Assembly: GCF_027483985.1 (NCBI RefSeq)
Contig: NZ_JAIXTJ010000039.1
Coordinates: 29,716-93,715 of the forward strand
DNA from: Flavobacterium sp.
GTDB taxonomy: Bacteria; Bacteroidota; Bacteroidia; Flavobacteriales; Flavobacteriaceae
Reading direction: 5' to 3'
DNA: 64,000 nt
This document shows positions 34,675 through 42,074 of the stretch, one piece after another; within the stretch, counting starts at the first letter, position 1; each line of letters opens with the position of its first letter. Under the pieces are notes generated by a model. It made no database searches. It was not told the origin of the DNA and worked only from the letters and a program-made list of their open reading frames with translations. Made by a program: the position numbers and the translations under genes.

Positions 34675-36135
34675 ATGGGAAAAGAAATTAAAATAATCGG
34701 TTCAGGATTTTCAGCATTAGCAGCATCTTGCTATTTGGCTAAAGAAGGTAATAATGTTACTATCTACGAAAAGAATAGTACAATTGGCGGTCGCGCAAGA
34801 CAATTAAAAAAAGAAGGCTTCACATTTGATATTGGACCATCTTGGTATTGGATGCCCGATGTTTTTGAGAAGTTTTTCAATGACTTCAATAAAAAACCTT
34901 CTGATTATTATCAGCTAACAAAATTATCTCCTGCTTACAAGGTTTTCTTCGGCATAAATGAATTTGTAACTATTGCAGATAATTTACCACAAATTGTTGA
35001 AACATTTGAATCTATAGAAAAAGGTAGCGGTGCTAAATTGGAGGCTTTTATAAAAGAAGCACAAAGCAATTATGATATTGCTATAAAAGATTTAGTTTAC
35101 CGACCAGGAGAATCACCATTAGAGTTAATAACACTTGAAACTGCAACACGTGTAAATCAATTTTTCTCTAACATTAGCAAAGATGTTAGAAAGAAGTTTA
35201 AAAACGATAAACTAATTCAAATTTTAGAATTTCCAGTTCTGTTTTTAGGTGCAAAACCATCTGATACGCCATCATTTTATAGTTTTATGAACTATGCCGA
35301 CTTCGGTTTAGGAACTTGGCAACCAACTGGTGGAATGTATAGCGTAATCCTTGGAATTGAAAAACTAGCCAAAGAACTTGGAGTAGTAATTCATACAAAT
35401 GCTAACATTGAAAAAATTGTTGTAAAAGATAATAAAGCTTCCGCACTCATTATTAATGGCGAAGAAATAGTTGCAGACATCATTTTGTCAGGTGCCGATT
35501 ATCATCATACAGAAACACTTTTAGATCAAAACTACAGACAATATTCTGAAAAGTATTGGGATAAAAGAATTTTCGCACCTTCTTCCCTATTGTTTTATGT
35601 TGGATTCGATAAAAAATTAAACAACGTCGAACATCATAATTTATTTTTTGATGTGGACTTCAATCGACACGCAGCTGAGATTTACGACAATCCTAAATGG
35701 CCTAATGAGCCTTTGTTCTATGCTAATTTCACATCAGTAACTAATACTGATTTAGCACCTGAAAACTGTGAAAACGGATTTTTTCTGATTCCAATTGCTC
35801 CGGGAATTGAAGATACTGATGAATTAAGAGAAACTTATTTCGAAAAAATAATTAGTAGATTTGAAACAATTACACAGCAAAGTGTAAAAAATAATATTAT
35901 CTTTAAGGAGTCTTTTTGTGTGAAGGATTTCATTAAAGAGTATAATTCGTATAAAGGAAATGCTTATGGAATGGCAAATACCTTATTACAAACAGCATTT
36001 TTAAGACCTAAACTGAAAAGTAAAAAAGTAAAAAATTTATATTTTACAGGACAACTAACAGTGCCAGGTCCAGGAGTACCACCAGCTTTAATTTCAGGAA
36101 AATTAGTAGCCGATTTAATAAAAAAATATAGCTAA
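34675..36135 (+). CDS. crtI: Phytoene desaturase
   Basis: A 486-residue FAD-dependent enzyme that turns phytoene into lycopene or a partly desaturated carotene. The ATG at 34675 is the right start: the dinucleotide-binding motif IIGSGFSALAAS lies at residue 6-17, and the next in-frame upstream codon falls inside the operator. Family motifs continue with GGRARQL, FDIGPSWYWMPDVF, and the C-terminal VKNLYFTGQLTVPGPGVPPALISG. The ATG is 9 bp after the -7 box, so the message is probably leaderless or nearly so. First gene of the crtI-crtB-crtZ run. Confidence 0.95.
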   Translation: MGKEIKIIGSGFSALAASCYLAKEGNNVTIYEKNSTIGGRARQLKKEGFTFDIGPSWYWMPDVFEKFFNDFNKKPSDYYQLTKLSPAYKVFFGINEFVTIADNLPQIVETFESIEKGSGAKLEAFIKEAQSNYDIAIKDLVYRPGESPLELITLETATRVNQFFSNISKDVRKKFKNDKLIQILEFPVLFLGAKPSDTPSFYSFMNYADFGLGTWQPTGGMYSVILGIEKLAKELGVVIHTNANIEKIVVKDNKASALIINGEEIVADIILSGADYHHTETLLDQNYRQYSEKYWDKRIFAPSSLLFYVGFDKKLNNVEHHNLFFDVDFNRHAAEIYDNPKWPNEPLFYANFTSVTNTDLAPENCENGFFLIPIAPGIEDTDELRETYFEKIISRFETITQQSVKNNIIFKESFCVKDFIKEYNSYKGNAYGMANTLLQTAFLRPKLKSKKVKNLYFTGQLTVPGPGVPPALISGKLVADLIKKYS

Positions 36136-36146
36136 AATTTAAATAG

Positions 36147-36986
36147 ATGAAATCTCTTTTTGACACCGTATCATTTGAATGTAGCAAGAATGTAACAAAG
36201 TCTTACAGCACTTCGTTCTCCTCTGCTGTAAAAATGTTGGCACCTAAAATTAGACAAGACATATACAATGTATACGGTTTTGTTAGGTTTGCTGACGAAA
36301 TTGTGGACTCATTCCACGATTATAATAAAGAAGATTTATTTCAATTATTTGAAAAAGATTTACAAGCGGCACTTGAAAATAAAATTAGTTTGAACCCTAT
36401 TTTAAATTCGTTTCAACACACAGTGCACAAATATCAAATTCCGAATGATTTAATTGATGCTTTTATGAAAAGTATGAAATTAGATTTAGTAAAAACGGTC
36501 TACAAAACAGCCGAAGAATACAACGAATACATTTACGGCTCAGCTGATGTTGTTGGATTAATGTGCTTAAAAGTTTTTGTTGATGGAAACGAAGCAAAAT
36601 ATGAAGAACTTAAAAATTCAGCAATGCGCCTTGGTTCCGCATTTCAAAAGGTAAATTTCTTGAGAGATTTAAAAGCTGATTTTGAAGATTTAAGTAGAAC
36701 TTATTTCCCAAATACCGATTTAACTAGATTAGATGAAGCTTCAAAAAATGAAATCATTAGAGAAATTGAGGCCGATTTTGAAGCCGGTTACCAAGGAATA
36801 GTTGGGTTGCCACTTGAAGCTAAATTTGGAGTTTATACTGCATACATCTATTACAAAAAATTACTTTCTAAACTTAAAAAAACACCTTCGGCCGAAATCA
36901 AAAATACTCGTATTAGAGTTTCTGATTATCAAAAATATGGCCTATTTGCTAAATGTTATTTTTCATACAAATTAAATATTATATAA
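36147..36986 (+). CDS. crtB: Phytoene synthase
   Basis: A 279-residue prenyltransferase that joins two geranylgeranyl diphosphates into phytoene. The aspartate-rich motifs are seen: YGFVRFADEIVD (first DxxD-like region) and the second NFLRDLKADFEDLSRTYFP. SYSTSF near residue 20 is the N-terminal family motif. Usual length. It starts 11 bp after crtI and ends 3 bp before crtZ; the three are one transcript. Confidence 0.95.
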   Translation: MKSLFDTVSFECSKNVTKSYSTSFSSAVKMLAPKIRQDIYNVYGFVRFADEIVDSFHDYNKEDLFQLFEKDLQAALENKISLNPILNSFQHTVHKYQIPNDLIDAFMKSMKLDLVKTVYKTAEEYNEYIYGSADVVGLMCLKVFVDGNEAKYEELKNSAMRLGSAFQKVNFLRDLKADFEDLSRTYFPNTDLTRLDEASKNEIIREIEADFEAGYQGIVGLPLEAKFGVYTAYIYYKKLLSKLKKTPSAEIKNTRIRVSDYQKYGLFAKCYFSYKLNII

Positions 36987-36989
36987 ATT

Positions 36990-37436
36990 ATGTGGATTCA
37001 TGTATTGGTTTTTATTCTGACCTTTGTATTAATGGAATTTATGGCGTGGTTTACGCACAAGTATGTAATGCACGGATTTTTGTGGTCATTACACGCTGAT
37101 CATCACAAAAAAGATCACGATTCTTGGTTTGAACGCAATGATGCTTTTTTTATATTCTATGCGGTAGTCAGTATCGGATGTTTCTTATTATGGCAAAATG
37201 GAATTCTAGAAATTGGAATATCAATAGGATTAGGAATTTTTGCTTATGGTTTAGCTTACTTTATTGTGCACGACATTTTCATTCATCAACGTTTTAAAAT
37301 GTTTAGGAATGCGAATAACGTTTATGCTAAAGGCGTTAGAAGAGCACACAAAATGCACCATAAACATATTGGAAAAGGTGACGGAGAATGTTTTGGAATG
37401 CTATTCGTACCTTTAAAATACTTCAAACAGAAATAA
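36990..37436 (+). CDS. crtZ: Beta-carotene hydroxylase
   Basis: A 148-residue membrane di-iron hydroxylase. It has four membrane helices and the CrtZ histidine boxes HKYVMH, HADHH(KKDH), HDIFIHQRF and RAHKMHH. It adds 3-OH groups to the beta rings of carotene to give zeaxanthin, and so needs a cyclised substrate. No lycopene cyclase gene follows; the terminator comes directly. The cyclase must be elsewhere, outside this window. Confidence 0.95.
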   Translation: MWIHVLVFILTFVLMEFMAWFTHKYVMHGFLWSLHADHHKKDHDSWFERNDAFFIFYAVVSIGCFLLWQNGILEIGISIGLGIFAYGLAYFIVHDIFIHQRFKMFRNANNVYAKGVRRAHKMHHKHIGKGDGECFGMLFVPLKYFKQK

Positions 37437-37468
37437 AAAAATCCGATTATCACGAATCGGATTTTTGT
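37436..37468 (+). terminator. Terminator of the carotenoid operon
   Basis: AAAATCCGATT and AATCGGATTTT form a perfect 11-bp stem around a 6-nt loop, followed by Ts. It lies 36 bp before the end of the convergent DUF4252 gene. Confidence 0.88.
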
Positions 37469-37504
37469 TTTTAACTAACCTCAATATTATAGTTTTTAAA
37501 ATAA

Positions 37505-38041
37505 CTATTTCATTAATCCTTTTAATGATTCCAGTTGCTTCATATCTATATTTGATTCTTTCAATACAGATAAGAACGTCATAGCATCTGCAGGATTCAT
37601 ATCTTTTCCTAAAATTCTTACCACAGCAAATCCGTTTTCACTTTTTGCTCCATATAATATGAATTCATCAATATGATCTTCATCACCAACAAAACTAATG
37701 GAAGCGCCGTCTTTTCCAGAGCCAAATTTCATTAATTGCTGATAATTGGTAGTGTCTTTTAGAATCTCGTTGATTTTTTTTCTTTCAACATCAAACTCAC
37801 CTTTATTTTTGTTGTTAACTTGATATGCTAAAATATTCATTTTATCAAACGAGGCTAAAGCTTTACTTTGCTCGCCTGTTAACTTCGTTTTATCTAAATT
37901 TAATATACTTGGCGATACATCAACCACGACAAAACCTGGCTTTTCTTGATGTTCTACAAAATATTTTTGCAAACTTGGCTCTGAATTACAACTCATTAGT
38001 AATAAACTCAAAGCAATGGCTAAAAATGATATCACTTTCAT
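37505..38041 (-). CDS. DUF4252 lipoprotein
   Basis: A 178-residue lipoprotein (Cys18 in LLMSC). The mature part matches DUF4252: FVVVDVSPSILNLDK, MNILAYQVNNKNKGEF, YQQLMKFGSGKDGASISFVGD, DEFILYGAKSENGFAVVRILGKDMNPADAM. Last gene of the ECF sigma factor unit. The gene beside it encodes a related DUF4252 protein, so the pair arose by duplication. Function unknown; genes like this are often controlled by the neighbouring sigma factor. Confidence 0.85.
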   Translation of the reverse strand: MKVISFLAIALSLLLMSCNSEPSLQKYFVEHQEKPGFVVVDVSPSILNLDKTKLTGEQSKALASFDKMNILAYQVNNKNKGEFDVERKKINEILKDTTNYQQLMKFGSGKDGASISFVGDEDHIDEFILYGAKSENGFAVVRILGKDMNPADAMTFLSVLKESNIDMKQLESLKGLMK

Positions 38042-38046
38042 AATAA

Positions 38047-38568
38047 CTATTTTTTACCTTTCCCAGCTTTTTTCAACTCATCACCTCCAGGCAAATTCAT
38101 TTTATCTGTCAAAGCAGAAAGTTCATCTAAATCAAAGTTACCTGTCAAAGACATTAAAACTGATTCTTCTTTTCCCGAACCTTCAATAAACATTAACAAC
38201 TCTTTTACTTGAGATTCAGTTGCGCCCGATTTTACATAAATCTTTACGGTTTTACCTTTTTCATTAATACGCATTAACTCTTCTAAACCTGTTGTTTTGA
38301 TGTATTTATCGGCAACTGCTTTCATATCATCACTTTTCTTGTCGTTGGCAGTTACAAATACTTTCAAGTTATCCAACTTCTTGATTAAGTTAATATATTG
38401 TTGCGATTGTTTGTCTTTTGAATCTACTTTACTCAACATTGTAAACATTTTTTTATTTACAATTACTGTGGTGATATCGTCTTGATTATCAAATTTATCA
38501 AAGACTGATTGTGCAAAAAAGGTATTAGAAACTAATACTAAAGCGATAATTAAAATTATTTTTCTCAT
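38047..38568 (-). CDS. DUF4252 secreted protein
   Basis: A 173-residue exported protein with an ordinary signal peptide (SNTFFAQ) rather than a lipobox. DUF4252 motifs: TTVIVNKKMFTMLSKV, KLDNLKVFVTANDKK, MRINEKGKTVKIYVKSGA, EESVLMSLTGNFDLDELSAL, then a Gly/Lys tail. Five bp separate it from the DUF4252 lipoprotein gene; both belong to the ECF sigma factor transcript. Confidence 0.85.
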   Translation of the reverse strand: MRKIILIIALVLVSNTFFAQSVFDKFDNQDDITTVIVNKKMFTMLSKVDSKDKQSQQYINLIKKLDNLKVFVTANDKKSDDMKAVADKYIKTTGLEELMRINEKGKTVKIYVKSGATESQVKELLMFIEGSGKEESVLMSLTGNFDLDELSALTDKMNLPGGDELKKAGKGKK

Positions 38569-38645
38569 GATTTCTATTCGTTTTTTTTTAACCTGAACTT
38601 AATTCTGATTTTCACCTTTAAAATTCAGATAAGATTAATGATTGA

Positions 38646-39098
38646 TTACTTTTTAAAAATTCTGTTTTTTGATTGTTCATACTCGTTAATATAACTTACA
38701 CTTTCAATGCCAGTATTTAAATGTTCTGAAACTAATGCTAAAGCTTTTTCTGTTTCTTGAAGCGCCAACTCCGGATTGTCTTCTGGTGAACAAGCCACAA
38801 ATTGATCTGCTTTAGTATTGTTTAAAAAAATCGTCATACTAACACCAAGCAATACCACAACTGAAGCTGCAATAGATAACCACATAACGCTCGTAGGTTT
38901 TTTAGTTTTTAGTGGGATTTCCTGCGTAAACTGTTGTTCTTTTGCTTGAGAAAAATATCCAAAAATACATTGGTATTGTTTCAAATGCTGCGCAACATCT
39001 GTAGAAGAAAAATAAACTTTTAATTCATTTTCTTCAGCAATACTCGTTTCTCCTTCAAAGTATTTGTCTATTAAATTTTCTATTCTATCCAATGCCAT
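38646..39098 (-). CDS. Membrane protein, probable anti-sigma factor
   Basis: A 150-residue protein with an N-terminal cytosolic part (RIENLIDKYFEGETSIAEENELKVYF, the pattern of Bacteroidetes anti-sigma domains), one membrane helix near residues 72-93 and a C-terminal part outside the membrane. Its start overlaps the end of the ECF sigma gene by 14 bp. Position, layout and coupling point to an anti-sigma factor that holds the sigma factor until a signal arrives; not proven by sequence. Confidence 0.75.
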   Translation of the reverse strand: MALDRIENLIDKYFEGETSIAEENELKVYFSSTDVAQHLKQYQCIFGYFSQAKEQQFTQEIPLKTKKPTSVMWLSIAASVVVLLGVSMTIFLNNTKADQFVACSPEDNPELALQETEKALALVSEHLNTGIESVSYINEYEQSKNRIFKK

Positions 39099-39594
39099 AA
39101 TTATGTGTTTTGGTCATTATTTCTCTAATCGTTTTTCTTGCTCTCGATAAGGCAACTCTAATAGCTGTCTCATTCATTTCTAATATTTTTGCAATATCTT
39201 CAAATTCATATTGCTCAATGTCTCTCATTTGAATAATTAGCTTTTGCTGTTCTGGCAAATCATTAATTATTTTTTCAACCCAACTTAAACTGTCTTCATC
39301 TTCTAACTTTTGCTGCAAACTTGCCTGATTGTCTGTGTAATTATTATGAACAATCGTCATATTATTGGCTCGCTTTGACTTCAATTGATCTAAACAATAA
39401 TTTTTTGTCATCGTCATTGCCATCGCTTCGACACTTTTCAATTCAGATAGCGAATCATTTTTCGTCCATAATTTTACCAGAACTTCTTGAGTAGCATCTT
39501 CTGCTTCTTCAGTGCTGACAAGTAATCGTTTTGCTAACCTAAAGAGCTTGTCTTTAAATGGTGAAACTATCGTTATGAACTCGTTTTGTTGCAT
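39085..39594 (-). CDS. ECF RNA polymerase sigma factor
   Basis: A 169-residue extracytoplasmic-function sigma factor. Region 2 contains LFRLAKRLLVSTEEAEDATQEVLVKLW; region 4 contains LPEQQKLIIQMRDIEQYEFEDIAKILEMNETAIRVALSRARKTIR, the DNA-binding helix-turn-helix for the -35 box. It leads a four-gene run with a likely anti-sigma factor and two DUF4252 proteins. Its own upstream region has GTAAC-N16-CGTCTT, a good ECF-type promoter, so it probably activates itself. Confidence 0.95.
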   Translation of the reverse strand: MQQNEFITIVSPFKDKLFRLAKRLLVSTEEAEDATQEVLVKLWTKNDSLSELKSVEAMAMTMTKNYCLDQLKSKRANNMTIVHNNYTDNQASLQQKLEDEDSLSWVEKIINDLPEQQKLIIQMRDIEQYEFEDIAKILEMNETAIRVALSRARKTIREIMTKTHNYGIG

Positions 39595-39616
39595 TGGTTT
39601 GGTTGGTTATATAAGG

Positions 39617-39644
39617 AAGACGAACGACACTAAATTTTGTTACA
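39617..39644 (-). promoter_or_regulatory. ECF-type autoregulatory promoter of the sigma factor
   Basis: On the minus strand TGTAAC (39644-39639) and CGTCTT (39622-39617) are 16 bp apart. This arrangement of a GTAAC-like -35 and CGTC-like -10 is the pattern expected for ECF promoters, and it lies 23 bp before the ATG at 39594. Confidence 0.7.
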
Positions 39645-39661
39645 CGATACTTTAATTTTTA

Positions 39662-39704
39662 TAAAAAAAAATAACGCTTTCAAAGCAAAAACCTTTGAAA
39701 GCGC
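39662..39704 (-). terminator. Terminator of the TonB receptor gene
   Basis: CGCTTTCAAAG (39675-39685) and CTTTGAAAGCG (39693-39703) form a perfect 11-bp stem around a 7-nt loop. On the minus strand a long T-run follows. Confidence 0.92.
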
Positions 39705-39730
39705 TATAAACAAAACAATTAAAAAAATCT

Positions 39731-41683
39731 TTACAGGGTAATATTTAAACCTAATCTAAAATTTCGGCCGCGTGTTGAGTATCCAATATTTTCAACAAAT
39801 GCTTCATTTAATATATTAGTAGCTGATCCAAAAACGGATATTCTATTTTTAATCAATTCATATTTTATCAAAGCATTTACCAACTGATAAGAATCTAATC
39901 TTACAGTAGCGGTATCAAAATTTACTCCGTCATAGAACACATCTTGTCTTCCATCAACATATTGATAGTTTACGTTGAAGAATAATTTATTTGTAATTGA
40001 ATAATCTACTGAAGCATTAACTTTGTGCTTTGGAATCAATCGTTCCAGATTCTTGTCAACCTGCGTGAAGGTGTAATTGGCATTCAATTTAAATTTACTG
40101 TTTAAAGCCAAGCTCAATTCAGTTTCAATACCTTTAGCTTTATTAATACCTTCAATATTTATATAATACGAATCAAAAGTGACTGCATCATAGAAAAATC
40201 CGAAGCTATTATTTTGTTCTCTGTAAAAAGCTACGGCATTGAAAACCATTTTTTTCTTTAACAATCCTACTTCAAAACCAGTTTCAATTGTAGCATTTTC
40301 TTCTGGTGTTAATTTCGTATTTCCAAATTCAGAATAAAGTTGGTATAAACTTGGTGTTACATAAGCTGTACTGTAAGAAGCTAAAAGTTTAAGTGGAACA
40401 TCTTTTCCGAAACTAAAAGACGGATTAACATTGTAAACCACTTGATTTCCGTATTCACTATGGACATTTAATCGTGCTCCAGCGTTAATATTTAAACCAA
40501 ATTTTGAAGAATAAACTCCAGTAAAATAAGGATCAACTGTATTAAATTTGGTGTTTTCTCTTTTGATATTGGCATAAGGCGTTTCACTCAACATATCATA
40601 AAATTGATAATTTACACCTGAAACAATATAAAAATTATTGTTCCATTTATACTTATTAAAAGCATCTAAATTCACACTTCTTGATTCATATAGTGAATTA
40701 TCAAGAGCACTTGTCCAAGAGTTAAACTCGGTGTAATCTCTTTGTAACTTGGTAAAACTTGAATTTAAAACAAACTCACCTTTGGTGTATTTAAATTTTG
40801 GTGAAAATCCAAAACGAAATTGTTCTGTCGAGCTAGTATTTAAATTAGTATCGTTAAAACCAGTATTATCATATGAAAAATCATAATCATTTTTTAAAAT
40901 ATCATAATTACCGAAAAAATCTAAAGTCAAATTATCTGTGGCTTTAAATCCGATTTTTGACAAATAATTGACTCTTGAAAAACGATCATTTTCATACTTC
41001 ACATTTTCAGGTGCAGCAATTTGCGACATTCCGCCACTTTCTGTACTATTAATTGATGCCGCATAATTGACTTTACTCACTGTTCCGTTAACAGAAAAAC
41101 CTTGGTTAAAATCTTGACCATTGTATTTTTCGTTAGTAGAAGTGTTGTTCGAACCAATATTAAAATAAGCATTGGCCTGAATAGCTTTTTTAGAAGATTT
41201 TTTTAAAGTAATATTGATTACTGCAGTTGCCGCACCTGTTCCATAAAGTGTACTTGATGCGCCTTTCATAATCTCAATACTTTCGACTTGATCGACCGGA
41301 AGTAATCTTAAATCATACTCAAAACTAATTCCAGAAGCATCGGTAACAGGATTTCCGTCAATTACCACCAAAACTTGCTGATTTTTTCCACCTCGAATGT
41401 AATAACCCAGATTTTTTCCGTTAGCCGATTGATTTCCGTTAATCTCAACTCCAGCTACCGAACTCAATACTTTGGCAAGTGATTGACCTGATTTTTTTTC
41501 AAGTTCTTCCGATGAAATTTTTGTGATTACTTTTCCAGATTTTTCTTTGCTTTGAGCAAATTTAGTATCCGAAATTACTACTTCTTGAAGTTGATTCACC
41601 TTAACTGAATCTTGTTGTTGGGCATAGCCACAAGTTGTCATCAATGCTGAAATAGCACTGATACGAATGAAATTTTTGTTCAT
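39731..41683 (-). CDS. btuB: TonB-dependent outer-membrane receptor, BtuB-like (vitamin B12 uptake)
   Basis: A 650-residue receptor. The ATG at 41683 opens a signal peptide (MTTCGYAQ); the longer frame upstream reads through the riboswitch and is not coding. A TonB-box-like segment leads into the plug domain (QEVVISDTKFAQ, LAKVLSSVAGVEINGN, GASSTLYGTGAATAVINITLK), and the C-terminal beta barrel ends in RGRNFRLGLNITL with a terminal aromatic-free LNITL. It imports cobalamin across the outer membrane using TonB energy. The cobalamin riboswitch in its leader and the adjacent btuF/C/D genes support the substrate. Confidence 0.88.
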   Translation of the reverse strand: MNKNFIRISAISALMTTCGYAQQQDSVKVNQLQEVVISDTKFAQSKEKSGKVITKISSEELEKKSGQSLAKVLSSVAGVEINGNQSANGKNLGYYIRGGKNQQVLVVIDGNPVTDASGISFEYDLRLLPVDQVESIEIMKGASSTLYGTGAATAVINITLKKSSKKAIQANAYFNIGSNNTSTNEKYNGQDFNQGFSVNGTVSKVNYAASINSTESGGMSQIAAPENVKYENDRFSRVNYLSKIGFKATDNLTLDFFGNYDILKNDYDFSYDNTGFNDTNLNTSSTEQFRFGFSPKFKYTKGEFVLNSSFTKLQRDYTEFNSWTSALDNSLYESRSVNLDAFNKYKWNNNFYIVSGVNYQFYDMLSETPYANIKRENTKFNTVDPYFTGVYSSKFGLNINAGARLNVHSEYGNQVVYNVNPSFSFGKDVPLKLLASYSTAYVTPSLYQLYSEFGNTKLTPEENATIETGFEVGLLKKKMVFNAVAFYREQNNSFGFFYDAVTFDSYYINIEGINKAKGIETELSLALNSKFKLNANYTFTQVDKNLERLIPKHKVNASVDYSITNKLFFNVNYQYVDGRQDVFYDGVNFDTATVRLDSYQLVNALIKYELIKNRISVFGSATNILNEAFVENIGYSTRGRNFRLGLNITL

Positions 41684-41775
41684 TTTTTTGTTAAACAATA
41701 ACTTAATACTACTGGGAGAAAAGCACAGAATTACCCATACCCAAACCTTTTTTCCCGAAAGTTTGATACTCAATG

Positions 41776-41995
41776 TAAATGGCAGGTCTCCTGGCTTGCG
41801 TCTTGTTGTTTGCCTTCCCAATCGCCGTAACGAAAAGTGACATCGTAGATAACAACAAGCTTTGTAGCTTACAGTTGCGGGTACAGCGTAAGATTTTTGA
41901 ATTATGAATGATGATTTTTAAATTTTGATTTTACATCTAAAATCAGAAATCGTTAATCTTCAATCTTCAATCACTTCCTTCCCTTTTAATGTTCC
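41776..41995 (-). promoter_or_regulatory. Cobalamin riboswitch
   Basis: The B12 box AAGCCAGGAGACCTGCC is read on the minus strand at 41797-41781. Upstream in the transcript are the other conserved parts: GGGAAGGAAGTG-like (near 41981-41970), the ACCCGCAACTGTAAGC core near 41882-41866, and GGGAAGGC shortly before the box. Adenosylcobalamin or a relative binds this RNA and turns down expression of the TonB receptor, so the receptor is made when B12 is scarce. The 5' and 3' limits are approximate. Confidence 0.92.
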
Positions 41996-42030
41996 TCTGA
42001 AAATTCAAAGTCACAACCGAAATACGGCTG

Positions 42031-42064
42031 CAAATGTAATAGAATTTATACTACTTTTGCAAAA
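42031..42064 (-). promoter_or_regulatory. Promoter of the riboswitch-btuB transcript
   Basis: On the minus strand TTTTG (42064-42060), a 21-bp spacer and TACATTTG (42038-42031) match the Bacteroidetes consensus. It overlaps the opposite-facing promoter of the btuF-like gene, so the two divergent promoters share DNA. Confidence 0.72.
42052..42059 (+). promoter_or_regulatory. -7 box of the btuF-like gene
   Basis: TACTTTTG, an exact TAnnTTTG match, lies 15 bp before the ATG at 42075. A -33 TTTG is not clear. It sits within the spacer of the divergent btuB promoter. Confidence 0.5.
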
Positions 42065-42074
42065 AAAATAACCA

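Noticed and set aside
41684..41821. Upstream extension of the TonB receptor reading frame (46 more codons)
   Set aside because: It translates the B12 box and expression platform of the riboswitch; the true start is the ATG at 41683 before a signal peptide.
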